Shown: positions 10,636-20,155 of the stretch, piece after piece
Position numbering within the stretch: position 1 is the first letter of the stretch
Layout of the letters: each line of letters begins with the position of its first letter
Source of the DNA: Dermacentor variabilis
Lineage: Eukaryota > Arthropoda > Arachnida > Ixodida > Ixodidae
Length of the DNA stretch: 64,000 bases
NCBI RefSeq assembly: GCF_050947875.1
Contig: NC_134569.1
Coordinates: forward strand, 202,562,127 to 202,626,126
Direction: 5' to 3'
Notes under the pieces: generated by a model
Told to the model about the DNA's origin: nothing
The model's input: only the letters and a program-made list of their open reading frames with translations
Databases searched by the model: none
Position numbers and translations under genes: made by a program

Positions 10636-10658
10636 TTATATATATATATATATATATT
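10636..10658. repeat. TA microsatellite
   Basis: A run of alternating T and A about 23 nt long in the 3' UTR of LINE A. It is a simple repeat with no further signal. Confidence 0.9.
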
Positions 10659-11049
10659 CTGTCGCTGTCAATACCTTACAGCATTGCTTGTTCCCCATGC
10701 AACCAGCACCAAGTCTTATATGAAAGCACTGTGTTTTTTTGCTGTATTTTTTCTTCCCAATGAAGACTTTTCGGTGTTGCATGTTTCACACACTACAACA
10801 ACACTTTTGTATTCAAAGCTCTGTTTTCTCTTTTCTTTTTTTATTCAGTTTTTTTTTTTGTTGACAAACACAACCTTTGTATGATGTAAATTGCTACTGT
10901 TGCCGCAATTGTACAAACCCCCATTTGTTCCCTGTTTAGGAGGTCCCCCCGACAGTTTTTTACTTCGGGACCTCCGATTGTGCAATTATACTTCACCTGT
11001 TTGTACTACTGTTCGTACCTACTGTTGAAAATAAATTCAACTTCAACTT

Positions 11050-11835
11050 CTACTCGAGTGCGAAGGCCTCCAGGCTACCTGCGGGACTATGTGACCTCCA
11101 TGTCTTAAGCAGCTTCTCCAGAGAAAGCAAGATGTACTGGCAGGGAGGGGGGGTGGCGCCAAGGACGTCTTGCAACACTGCTGCACGAGAAAATTATATA
11201 ACGTCGAATGCCTAATAAAGAATACTTTTCTCACAGTTGGAACGCTCTGTGCGTGTCGCTGCTTGATAAAAGCATATAATCAAATGTCACTGGTTGCCTG
11301 GGTTATTGCGGCACTATGGGCAACGAAAGGGCCAAAGTAGCAACGCGTTCCGCCCATAAAAAGTACAACATTTCTGTGTGTCACTGAAAATACCCGATTC
11401 ATCGCAGCAACTTGAACTATAATTGCTCGTCGCTTTACTTTGGGCATTGAAGCACACCGGAATGTGCCAACACGTGACTGCACTTTCTTGACCCTCTCTT
11501 GCGCCTGCGGGTAGAGCTTGAGGTACCTCAGTATGACTCAACGTTATGGGTCGCTAATGGTTGAACGTTCCTTCTTTGAACGCCTACTACGTCCGTATGT
11601 CCGTATAGACATGATAGACTCTGCAGCGTTTGTGACTGCGACAAGTCCGTACAAAATATTCTGATATCCTGTTCCTGTTTTAAAGATGAAGGTGACATTG
11701 CGTGATGCTTTAAGCAGGATAGACTAGAGAACCCTCACAGCAGAGACAAAACTGTGGCCACGCCCATTAACAAAATTTACTTCTTTGAATGTATAATTTT
11801 CTTCCTATAAAAGAAACAGCCACGAAAATCTACAA
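11050..11835. other. Non-coding stretch; possible gypsy pol C-terminus at its start
   Basis: The first 60 bases encode TRVRRPPGYLRDYVTS on the plus strand, which looks like the proline-rich basic tail of Mag-type gypsy pol proteins. LINE A may therefore have inserted near the end of the decayed gypsy at 5045-7600. A G-rich tract and an AATAAA follow (11140-11220). The rest has no recognised content; the short frames on the minus strand at 11280-11541 look random. Confidence 0.35.
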
Positions 11836-11959
11836 CGGGTGTACGCTAGCGCAATTAAAAGACCGGACAAAAGATGGCAGACAGGGGCACACGCAGCGCT
11901 GTGCGTGTCCCTGTGTGTCTTCTTTTGTCCCGTCTTTTAATCGCGCTATCGTACACCCC
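11836..11959. mobile_element. Foldback repeat (about 62-bp inverted arms)
   Basis: The stretch reads nearly the same on both strands around an axis at 11898. The left arm begins GGGTGTACGCTAGCGCAATT and the right arm ends with its inverted counterpart (GCGCTATCGTACACCC), with roughly 85% pairing and almost no loop. It contains GACAGGGGCACACGCAGCGC and its mirror. This is the form of a foldback or MITE element; the family is unknown. Confidence 0.7.
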
Positions 11960-12845
11960 TTGAATATGCATTACCAACAAGCCCACATTGCAACCCACGA
12001 AAAGCTACTGCGAGAATTGCTTGACGAGGCGGCTGTCCCAGCCAAATGACAGCAAGAGACACCTGGCACCACAAAAGTAGAATACACAGTTAAGATCTGA
12101 CATAGATGACTCGAAACTTTCCGATCACACAACTGGGGAGGCAACCTATATGCCCAACAGCAATTTTATAAAACTAAAACAGCTGCTACACAAGTAGATG
12201 CAACAACACGCTTAGCAAACTTAGGCACACGAGTTGTGCCTATAACTCGCCCCTTACAGACATAAAAAAGATTGTTCAGGGGAGCTAATACACGCATGGA
12301 TTCTAACGCACCCGTAGGTGATACTACAGGGAATACACGTATAGACGGTGTTCTGGATTTGCACCCTTTACAAAAATGCCTCGTTTGACAAAATGCCCAC
12401 TAGGTTGTATTTTTGCAGCGATAGCGTTTATTCTAGCACTACCTTAGTCTTTCCTACGTCCGATGAAGTAAGCCCGATGTGCTTTCTGAGTAAATGTAAA
12501 GAATAAAGCGAAAAAAGCAAATTAGCGGCCAAGCACTCCGTACGTATGGTTAATCAGCGAGGCAGAAACGTGCGTCCCCAGTGTTTCTCACTGCATTAAT
12601 CCCCACGGTTCATTAAAGTCTTTCTAAATTATTGGTAACGTCTTTGTGTTTCTTAATGAGGCTACACGTTTGGCTGCAACGAAGAGAACGACGTCAGTGA
12701 CAGTATGCCCGCAGTCCGCCTCTGTCGCTTGCGTCCGATGTCTCGAGTTTGCTCGGCAGGGTGGTCAGCGGCATCCGCCCGCCATAGCCGCTTGCGATTG
12801 TTCAAAATTAATGTGCTTCAGCACGTAAGATAATGAATAGTCCGT
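11960..12845. other. Stretch without recognised features
   Basis: I see no coding potential, repeat structure or RNA gene here. Short frames (for example 12646-12828) have no recognisable motif. Confidence 0.4.
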
Positions 12846-13010
12846 ACCTCCTTAAGCAATGGCTCATACCCCCGTAAACACGCCTCCCCATTACGATGAC
12901 AGAAGTGAAGTGAAATTCTACACTGAAATGATGAGCGGCAACGGAGCCAGCTGTGGAGAAGACGACGACGACCAACACGGGAGCACTGGCACGAGCGCGT
13001 ACGCGCAGTT
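12846..13010 (+). repeat. Dispersed repeat, inverted copy at 45225-45357
   Basis: AAGCAATGGCTCATACCCCC, then CACGCCTCCCC, GAAATTCTAC and GGAGCCAGCTGTGGA occur in this order here. Their reverse complements occur in the opposite order at 45225-45357. A weaker match to the first motif is at 42858-42880. It is non-coding and looks like a piece of a tick interspersed repeat. Confidence 0.6.
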
Positions 13011-13283
13011 GCACCGAAGGGCGCCAGCGAGCTAGTTGTGGACGAAGGCGATGTCTCTCGAGCCATTGCTAGTTTTCTGTACACAGGCGTGGACAGGCGG
13101 ATTTTCGTTTCCCCTAGCCATATAAAGCTTCGCTTTAAAAGGCTTTCAAACAAGGCGCCACCTGGGCAGATAGGGCGCGGAGTGGAGGGAGAACTGCCGA
13201 AAGGTAACAGGCGTAACGGGTAACGAACCACGCCAGACCATGGTTCGTCTGAAATAGCTCAGCTTACGAAAGAAAATGCCGAG

Positions 13284-14081
13284 ATGCGCAGCATAACCGA
13301 GTTAACGCGAGCCGAAATAGCAGAGCTCAGAAAGGCTAGTCAACTTCACCCAGTTCCAGTCCCTAGTTCAACCCCCTTGTGGACTCCCTCTCCCCAAATT
13401 GCGGACGCTCCCATGGTCGTGGATGCGAGCCACTCGGGCAACCCAGCCAAAAGAAAGGCCGTTCCCAGCATGCCCGAAAATGTACAGGCTAAAGCCAAGT
13501 CTGAGGTCAGAGAAATGTTGCATTCCATCTGCTTCGAGATCAAGGGGATTAACGAACGACTCTCTGCAGTGGATCAGAAGTTGGACGTGCAAAACGTAAA
13601 AATTCAATGCTTAGAAAACAAAATGCCAGAACTAGAGTCCAAGGTGCAGGAAATGGACATCAGGACGTCGACCCGCGTACGTCCCGTTTACTTCCCAGAT
13701 ATCTCGACGCTACCTACGCCACCACCACTGCACATTCCCGGACCCGTTAGCACAAGCATCTCCCTCGAGACACTAGTAGCAACGCCAGAAAGCGCTCTAT
13801 ACAGCAGGGATGGGGCCACACACCCAATTCAGTATTTGGCAGTGGAACTGCACGGGACTCCACCAGAAAGGATGACCCTGCAGAAGTTTGTTCGCACTCG
13901 CATAGAAAAGTCACATGTTATATTATTGCAAGAAACGATGACTAATCAGGTTTCACTCCAGGGATACAAAGGTCTTGCTCTCCGTGGGGACGGCAGAGGA
14001 ACCTGCACATTAGTGAGCAGCAAGTTCACTTTCGTGGCACACGATCTGGGGTCCGGCCTAGCAAGACAGATACCGCCCTAG
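13284..14081 (+). pseudogene. LINE R: coiled-coil ORF1 part running into endonuclease start
   Basis: The first half (to about residue 120) is heptad-rich (LTRAEIAELRKAS, GINERLSAVDQKLD, IQCLENKMPELESKVQEMD), a coiled coil as in LINE ORF1 proteins. After a Pro-rich linker, IEKSHVILLQETMTNQVSLQGY is the start of the AP endonuclease. Both parts are in one frame here, as though ORF1 and ORF2 were fused or an internal stretch, including the expected CCHC knuckles, were deleted. The frame ends at 14081, and the endonuclease continues in another frame. Confidence 0.65.
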
Positions 14082-15371
14082 TAGAAGTCACCCCAAGTCA
14101 ATCCAACGTCTCCAGAATTTTTATACTTAACGTATATAGCAGCCCGAGCGATCACAGACAACGTATCAAAACCATCATCACTAGGGCAACAAAATTCGCC
14201 GGAAACTCTCTACTGCATGTGGCCGGAGATTTCAACGCCCTCTTTCACGCGTGGAACTACACGCACGACACGGTCAAGGGCAGGAGGCGGGAGATGCGGT
14301 ACTCTCTCCATTGACCACTAGAAGCGGCACCTCCTCGACCAGGCACTCTGTGCCGGTTCTCGCCCTTGTTAAAAAAGCTGGCTCAGCCGTGTGGTCGAAT
14401 CTGCTCATAGACCTCATTACAACACTGCCACCAGCTTATAAGTGGACCAGAAAAGAAAGAAGGCTTTCTCGGTGTCTGACTGGGACAAATTCTGTGAGGT
14501 TCGCACCGCGCAGCCTCTGGAGAAAAGTCGGTGAGTCTCGTCCAGTGGACTGCACTAATTCTGCAAGATGTCTGCTCCACTACCAAAACCGTAGAGAAGG
14601 ACCTACGGACAGGCGAAATGAATAGCAGGCTAGCACACCTTCTCGAGCCAAGCAATCACTTCTCTAGAGGTGGAAAAATGAACTCTTGAATAGCAATTTC
14701 AGAAAAAAGATAGCCGAGAACCACAAGCAGATCGACAAGCACTGCCAAGCCCTGTCTAGGCAGCAATGAGACGAAATTTGCAATTCGATCGATGGGCAGA
14801 TGCGCACCGGAGGCAAGTGGTATCTTCTTAAACACTTGCCCGACGACTGCAGCACCAAGTCAAACCAGAGAAGTGTCCTCGCTAAAGCGGTCCACGAGGC
14901 CAAGAAATCGTATTCGGAAGAGCACGTGCTGGAGATGCTAGCTAAGAAGTACCTGCCGCTCAAAACTGTGGCCGATGAGGCGGCATACGCAGTATACAAA
15001 GGAAAGAGGAACTACGCGCTGGACAAGCCTTTCAAAGTCAGTGAAATCCGCCGCGCCCTACACGACCACAATGGTAGGTCAGCACCCGGCTCGGATCACA
15101 TTAACAACAAGGCTCTCGGAAACCTAGAGAGCGCATCGATCGAGTTTCGCACAGATGAGATAAATCGGATTTGAAAGGAGGGAATTGTACCACAACGATG
15201 GCAGTTGGCGAAGGTCATACTCATTCCAAAGCCCGGTAAATCGCAGAGCTTGGACAATCTCCGCGCCATCTCATTATTGCAATGTGTAGGAAAGGTGGCC
15301 GCGCACGCCATCCAAAACAGAATTGCCGAGTATATCGAGACCAACGACCTTTTCCCTCACAACATGATAGG
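14082..15371 (+). pseudogene. LINE R: endonuclease end, linker, start of RT
   Basis: The endonuclease continues in another frame with ILNVYSSPSDHRQ at 14125 and HVAGDFNALFHAWNY at 14216-14260, the GDFN metal-site motif. After several breaks the linker is open at 14800-15174 (KSYSEEHVLEMLAKKYLP, then APGSDHINNKALGNL). The RT start follows in frame after one TGA: WQLAKVILIPKPGKSQSLDNLRAISL and ETNDLFPHNMIGF. It is cut at 15371 by the T-rich tail of LINE M. Confidence 0.7.
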
Positions 15372-15889
15372 TTTCTTTCTTTCTTTCTTTCTTTATTGTT
15401 TCACGGATTCTCTCCGTGTAGGGGGCAGAGGTAAAGGCAAAATGCCTGACAGAGCATCTGCGCCCCTACAGTTCAAGGCAGCATGACATATCATTCACAT
15501 ACATATTTGTCGAACCTATCTTTAACACACAGCACACAGAAAAGAAAAATTCAATTATTCAGGACACATGTCTCCAAAGCATTACGTTTGCTTCAGCGGG
15601 ATAGATTTCGAAAAAGCAGAAGATACATATGCAATAAGTATTATATAACAATAAAATTGGCTTACACCAGAAGTCAACAAAGAAAAAAAACCATAGAATC
15701 ACTTGCTCGAAAATAAATAGCACATACAGTAAGTAGATCAGTACATTAAAACATTTCAGAAAAAAAAACGAACGTTTAGACTGATACACAATGTAAATGC
15801 CGAAACAATGGCAAACATGATTTACAAGCGCTGAGAAAAATCTAACATAACTGAGGTTACATGTGTTATCAGGGATGAGCACAAGTTAC
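15372..15889 (-). other. LINE M 3' UTR and GAAA tail
   Basis: On the minus strand the 3' UTR ends in AATAAAGAAAGAAAGAAAG-type sequence (plus-strand TTTC repeats at 15372-15395). An AATAAA lies at the start of the tail. Short frames within it (15483-15882) are not coding. Confidence 0.7.
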
Positions 15890-16318
15890 TCAAAATGAAA
15901 ATGCAATGTCACTGCCCACTAATAGGTTTTTACAGTCATTTTTGAAACTGTGGAAGGATTGTGTGTATTGTACGTTAAAGTGATCACCGTTTAATATATT
16001 AATCGTTTGATAATTCAATGTTTGCTTTCCGTAATTAGTTCTTGTGGCGGGCTTTACATAGTGTGGTTTACGTATTGGGTATGATGTGCAACTGTCGACA
16101 GGTATTGTGTGCAGCCTATATTTATATATCCACTGGAGTAGTTTGAAATAATAAACTTGATCTGCTTTAAGCATGCTATATTTAATGAAGAGCGGTTTTG
16201 TTCGGAGTCCTCGTTTGTCACCCACATAGTTTTCACACATTCTCAATATTTTCTTTTGTACAATGATTAGTTTGTTGTAGTTTGAAGCTGTCGTAGTTCC
16301 CCAGGCTAAAATGCCCTA
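15890..16318 (-). pseudogene. LINE M ORF2 C-terminal region
   Basis: This part follows the RT thumb in the same frame after a single TAG (minus strand, 16318-16316). It contains NKLIIVQKKILRMCENYVGD and YYFKLLQWIYKYRL, which match the normal end of CR1/L2-type ORF2 proteins. It ends at a stop near 15890. Apart from the one nonsense codon the reading is continuous, so the loss of function is recent. Confidence 0.75.
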
Positions 16319-17770
16319 GCTGAGTTTTGAATAGAAAAGTGAGTAATATAATGTTTGTTTCAACCAGGTGGGTAGTATATTTTGTATTTTATACATGCAG
16401 CCAGTAACTCGAGATAGCTCACTTTTTAATTTGTCAACATGAGTATTCCAAGTAAGGTCCTCTGTAAACCATACGCCCAAGAACTTTTGCTCTGTAACTT
16501 GTTCCAGTAACGTGTCCTCAAAGTGCAGATGAACACAATAGGGGTCTCTTTTATTTGCTGGCTTAAAGATTATATATTTGATTTTGCTTGTGTTTAAACT
16601 TAGCCGGTTGCTTTTAAGCCACCTGGAGAGGTGTAAGAGGTAACTGTTAGCTGATGATTCTATGACCTCTTTAGTAGTGCCAGTAAAGAAGATATTAGTG
16701 TCGTCAGCATACATTATTATTTCAGGGGAGTTTGGTATGGACGTTATATCATTTATGTATACAAGAAATAAGAGGGGTCCTAAGATTGATCCTTGAGGGA
16801 CGCCACATTCGACTTTCAATTTTTGTGATACCAGATTGTCGACGCATACATACTGATACCGATTTGAGAGATATGATGTAATTAAATTCTGTGCTACTCC
16901 TCGAACACCATACGCAGCAAGCTTCTTTAGAAGGATATCGTGCTGCACAGTGTCAAATGCTTTTTTTAAATCCAAGAAAATCCGCAGAGTGAGCAGTTTG
17001 TTCTCAATATTTTCAATTATTTTGTCCTTTATGTTTGTTAAAGCTAGTTCTGCAGACTTACCCTTTTGAAAGCCATACTGCGACTTCGTAATTATTTTGT
17101 GTTTATGAAAAAAAGACGTAAGCCTATCATTAATAACGCGCTCAAATATCTTGGAAAACACCGGCAAAACAGACATCGGCCTGTAGTTGGTAAGCTTTTT
17201 CTCATCGCCACCCTTGTAGACAGGGGTGATCTTAGCTATTTTTAATTCATCTGGGAACTCGCCGCGTGTAAGCATCTCATTTATTATATGGGTTAATACA
17301 GGACTCATAAGATGAGCGACATACTTGACAGGTAAGGCCTTTATTTCGTCTTCTCCGCCTGTAGCTTTGTTTTCTAGGGTCGTGATAATTGCTTCAATTT
17401 CAGTAGGAGTCGCTGGTGTAAGCATAATGGAATCAACCTGCCCTGTAGTCATGAAAATACCCGCTTGCAAGTTTTCTCCACTATATACCCCTGTGCTTAC
17501 AAAGTGTCGATTCATTTCATCAACAAGCTGTTGCCCAACTACACTGGCATTATCGATTACAATTTCATTTACGATATGCGTTTTTCGCCCTCGTCCAGTT
17601 AAATCGTTCACTGTATTCCACAGTCTACGTTGATCGTTTTGAATTTTGTAAAATTTTCTTTCGTAATAATCATCCCTTGCCTTTTTCAAATCGAAGTTTA
17701 ATTTATTTCTGAATTTTTTAAACTCAGTCAATATGTCAAAATTACGAGAGCTAATGAAACTGTGGTACAA
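16316..17770 (-). CDS. LINE M ORF2: reverse transcriptase part
   Basis: The domain makes cDNA on nicked target DNA. RT motifs are in order: LKIAKITPVYKGGDEKKLTNYRP in slices (about residues 175-200), FLDLKKAFDTVQHDILL near 265, GVPQGSILGPLLFL near 325 and intact MYADDTNIFF near 352. The frame is 484 codons long with no internal stop. Its listed first codon is TTG and is not a real start: the endonuclease part ends at 17772, one frame away, at a run of nine T (17770-17780 region), that is poly-A in the mRNA. A homopolymer indel there, real or a sequencing error, would explain the split. Confidence 0.88.
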   Translation of the reverse strand: MYHSFISSRNFDILTEFKKFRNKLNFDLKKARDDYYERKFYKIQNDQRRLWNTVNDLTGRGRKTHIVNEIVIDNASVVGQQLVDEMNRHFVSTGVYSGENLQAGIFMTTGQVDSIMLTPATPTEIEAIITTLENKATGGEDEIKALPVKYVAHLMSPVLTHIINEMLTRGEFPDELKIAKITPVYKGGDEKKLTNYRPMSVLPVFSKIFERVINDRLTSFFHKHKIITKSQYGFQKGKSAELALTNIKDKIIENIENKLLTLRIFLDLKKAFDTVQHDILLKKLAAYGVRGVAQNLITSYLSNRYQYVCVDNLVSQKLKVECGVPQGSILGPLLFLVYINDITSIPNSPEIIMYADDTNIFFTGTTKEVIESSANSYLLHLSRWLKSNRLSLNTSKIKYIIFKPANKRDPYCVHLHFEDTLLEQVTEQKFLGVWFTEDLTWNTHVDKLKSELSRVTGCMYKIQNILPTWLKQTLYYSLFYSKLS

Positions 17771-17771
17771 A

Positions 17772-18764
17772 TTATTTTTTTTTACGTATTCGTTTGTATA
17801 AGTCCGCAGTTATCCATGGTTTTCTAACTTTTTTATTTCTTTTTTTCTGCTTTCGCAGAGGGAAGGCTGTATTATAGCACTGGTTGAATTTATCCAAGAA
17901 GATCTTGTACGCAGTTCTGGGGTTATGCTGATCATAAACGGCCTGCCAGCTTTCTTGGTTGATAAGGCAGCTAAACATGTTTAGCGTAGTTTCGTTTACC
18001 GTGCGGAGCAAGAGGTTTCCTTCATCATTATGTTGTTTCTTGTAGGATGTATTTGTTAGGCAAAACACGGGCAGGTGATCGCTGATGTCATTCAAGATTA
18101 CACCAGCGGAAAGACCATCGCTATCTATGTTTGTGACGCAGATGTCAAGGGATGTGGCCGTGTCAACGGTCACCCTAGTGGGCAGTGTTATCACATTGTT
18201 GCACGCGTACTGGTGAACAGCGTCTCGAAATGTGTTAGCATGTAAGTTACCGGATATTGTGTCAATATTTATATCTCCAAGGATCATAAACGGCGCATTC
18301 GTCGAGCTAAAAGAGCTAAAAGAATTTTCAAAAAATGACATGAATTCAGATACGCAGCCAGAAGGTGGTCTGTACACGGCGCAGACAATGGTGTTAAGCA
18401 CTTTCACCGATAAGCTCTCGACATTTTCATCCATTCTGCACATGCTGTCTAATACCTTATGCGGTAAATTATTTTTTAAGTAAATGGCTATCCCACCACC
18501 TCTTTTGTTTTTTCTACTTATGCTTTCCCATTTGTAACCTTGAAGGTAAGGGGGTTCGATTTCATCTGACAGCCAAGTTTCCGTGACTACTATAACGGTA
18601 AATTTTAAGATAAATGACTGCAGAAACATTTGAAGATCTTGAACCTTATTTTTAAGGCTTCTCATATTTAGATGAATTGCTGAAAACTTTCTTTCGCCTT
18701 TTTTGTATTTTTCATTGAAATGATCACATTCATAATAGTGGCATTCCTGTGGTATGTCTTCCAT
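17772..18764 (-). CDS. LINE M ORF2: endonuclease part
   Basis: The AP-type endonuclease spans most of this frame: FSAIHLNMRSLKNK, VIVVTETWLSDE (catalytic Glu), KRGGGIAIYLKNN, VCAVYRPPSG, MILGDINIDTI (metal site) and DISDHLPVF (final DH). All key residues are present. I take the ATG at 18764 as the start; the frame is open up to 18809 and so overlaps the end of ORF1 (18802), which leaves room for reinitiation. It runs into a Lys-rich linker and is lost at a poly-A run. Confidence 0.85.
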   Translation of the reverse strand: MEDIPQECHYYECDHFNEKYKKGERKFSAIHLNMRSLKNKVQDLQMFLQSFILKFTVIVVTETWLSDEIEPPYLQGYKWESISRKNKRGGGIAIYLKNNLPHKVLDSMCRMDENVESLSVKVLNTIVCAVYRPPSGCVSEFMSFFENSFSSFSSTNAPFMILGDINIDTISGNLHANTFRDAVHQYACNNVITLPTRVTVDTATSLDICVTNIDSDGLSAGVILNDISDHLPVFCLTNTSYKKQHNDEGNLLLRTVNETTLNMFSCLINQESWQAVYDQHNPRTAYKIFLDKFNQCYNTAFPLRKQKKRNKKVRKPWITADLYKRIRKKK

Positions 18765-18801
18765 TTGAGCTGTTGTGCACTGTACAGCTTGTACATTTTT
18801 T

Positions 18802-19494
18802 CTATACAATTATCTGCTCTATGTCAGCAACGCTGCTAATTCTGTGGCTTGTGGTTCGCTCGTCCTTACGGGCAAAAATTTTCCCGCCAGTCACCCACAC
18901 AAACTTCCATCCTGCTACTTTTTTCTGAGCGATCGCAGCACCCAGAATTATCTTGTTTGAGCGGGTCAGGTGTTCGTTCACATAGATGGGTGTGCCGTCT
19001 CCACCATAATCAAGATCTTTTGTAGTCATCCTCTGCTTTCTTGCTTTTTGCAGAATTTTGTCCCGTTTTCTGCGTTGTACAAAACGGACAACAATGTTTT
19101 TTTCGGAGAAGTTTGATGTGGGCACACGATGGCAGATGTCAATGTCCGAATCAGCAATCGGTTCATTCAGAGTACTCCCGATCCTCCTCACAACATCGAC
19201 AACGTCACCTTCCTCAGGCACTCCTTTTATTTCCAAGTTGTTCATCCTTTGATACTGTTCTAATTGATCTATCCTTTTACTCAATCTGCAGTTTTCAGCT
19301 TCCAGTTCTTTGTTTTTCTTTGAAAGACTTTGGACTTCCTTTCTAAGTTCTTTCATTTCACTTATGATTTCATTGACACCATCACAGGTATCGTTGCAGT
19401 TTTTCACACTTTCTTTCAATGATCTGAGATCTGTCCTTAGTTCTCGCCTCAGGTCCTCAAGCGCCTTGGCAATATCTTTCACGTCTTTACTCAT
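18802..19494 (-). CDS. LINE M ORF1 protein, intact (230 aa)
   Basis: ORF1 proteins of LINEs bind element RNA and act as chaperones. ATG at 19494, TAG at 18804-18802. Residues 1-100 form a long coiled coil (LEDLRRELRTDLRSLKESV, SEMKELRKEVQSLSKKNKEL). It is followed by MNNLEIKGVPEE, DIDICHRVP and NIVVRFVQRRKRDKILQKAR, a pattern shared by the RNA-binding ORF1 domains of arthropod LINEs and by the baculovirus FP-like fold. The C-terminus (KIILGAAIAQKKVAGWKFVWV) completes the usual domain. No CCHC knuckle is present. No break is seen. Confidence 0.85.
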   Translation of the reverse strand: MSKDVKDIAKALEDLRRELRTDLRSLKESVKNCNDTCDGVNEIISEMKELRKEVQSLSKKNKELEAENCRLSKRIDQLEQYQRMNNLEIKGVPEEGDVVDVVRRIGSTLNEPIADSDIDICHRVPTSNFSEKNIVVRFVQRRKRDKILQKARKQRMTTKDLDYGGDGTPIYVNEHLTRSNKIILGAAIAQKKVAGWKFVWVTGGKIFARKDERTTSHRISSVADIEQIIV

Positions 19495-19632
19495 TGATGT
19501 TTAAGTATACCAAGTGCCTTACAGAAGTACCCAACAAAAGCAATGGCAGTGTCAAATACAATGTTGCTGTGTTCGGCAGCAGTGCACAGTCAAGATTTCG
19601 GGCTTTATACAATAGAAAATAATATTGCTCAC

Positions 19633-20155
19633 CTGCAGAAGATACAGAAATTAGTCGTTACTCTGTGGTGCACCGCTGCCGAACTGAAGATTCAGCTGAG
19701 GCGCTGCTCCTAATATAGGCAGAATCGTCCACCAGGGGCGTCCTTGTGCATGCGCTGTTCCGCCAGTCGAAGCTTGTAATGCTTGCAATTATCCGCTGAC
19801 GGCCGCTGATAGCACCGGACCAGCGACGAAGCAATGCCTTGCTCGGTAGATGGGCACGTGCCGAAAGCTGCAGAAGATACAGAAATTAGTCGTTGCTCTG
19901 TGGTGCACCGCTGCCGAACTGAAGATTCAGCTGAGGCGCTGCTCCTAATATAGGCAGAATCGTCCACCAGGGGCGTCCTTGTGCATGCGCTGTTCCGCCA
20001 CTCGAAGCTTGTAATGCTTGCAATTATCCGCTGACGGCCGCTGATAGCACCGGACCAGCGACGAAGCAATGCCTTGCTCGGTAGATGGGCACGTGCCGAA
20101 AGCTGCAGAAGATACAGAAATTAGTCGTTGCTCTGTGGTGCACCGCTGCCGAACT
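19633..20155 (-). repeat. Tandem 235-bp monomers forming the LINE M 5' UTR
   Basis: Two full units (19633-19867 and 19868-20102) and a partial one (20103-20155) are near-identical; the period is 235 bp. GCAGAAGATACAGAAATTAG recurs at 19635, 19870 and 20105. Since 235 is not a multiple of 3, the array is not coding. On the minus strand each unit starts CTTTCGGCACGTGCCC and ends in CTTCTGCAG. The array ends exactly where LINE R resumes (20156), so it belongs to LINE M and not to the target. Tandem promoter monomers of this kind are known in mouse L1. Confidence 0.85.

Larger units (their letters stand above)
7640..11050 (+). mobile_element. Decayed APE-type LINE (LINE A)
   Basis: An endonuclease, reverse transcriptase and C-terminal region follow in order, all broken. 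No RNase H is seen, so it is of the CR1/L2/Jockey type in organisation. The 3' end carries AATAAATTCAACTTCAACTTC-like repeats at about 11028-11050, a common form of LINE tail. No ORF1 is visible upstream, so the copy is 5' truncated within or just before the endonuclease. Confidence 0.8.
15372..20155 (-). mobile_element. Nearly intact APE-type LINE with monomeric 5' UTR (LINE M)
   Basis: On the minus strand the order is: 2.2 tandem monomers (20155-19633), a short leader, intact ORF1, ORF2 with endonuclease and RT but no RNase H, 3' UTR, AATAAA and a GAAA-repeat tail at 15372-15400. The structure is that of CR1/L2/Jockey-type elements. I see only one frameshift and one nonsense codon in ORF2. 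The target, the RT of LINE R, is split with at most 2 bases duplicated. It is the best preserved LINE in the window. Confidence 0.88.

Noticed and set aside
15372..15400. TTTC repeat as an independent microsatellite
   Set aside because: It is the poly-GAAA tail of LINE M on the minus strand, right at the insertion junction.
19710..20069. 119-codon minus-strand frame in the monomer array
   Set aside because: It runs through units of 235 bp, which shift frame between copies, so it cannot be a conserved protein.
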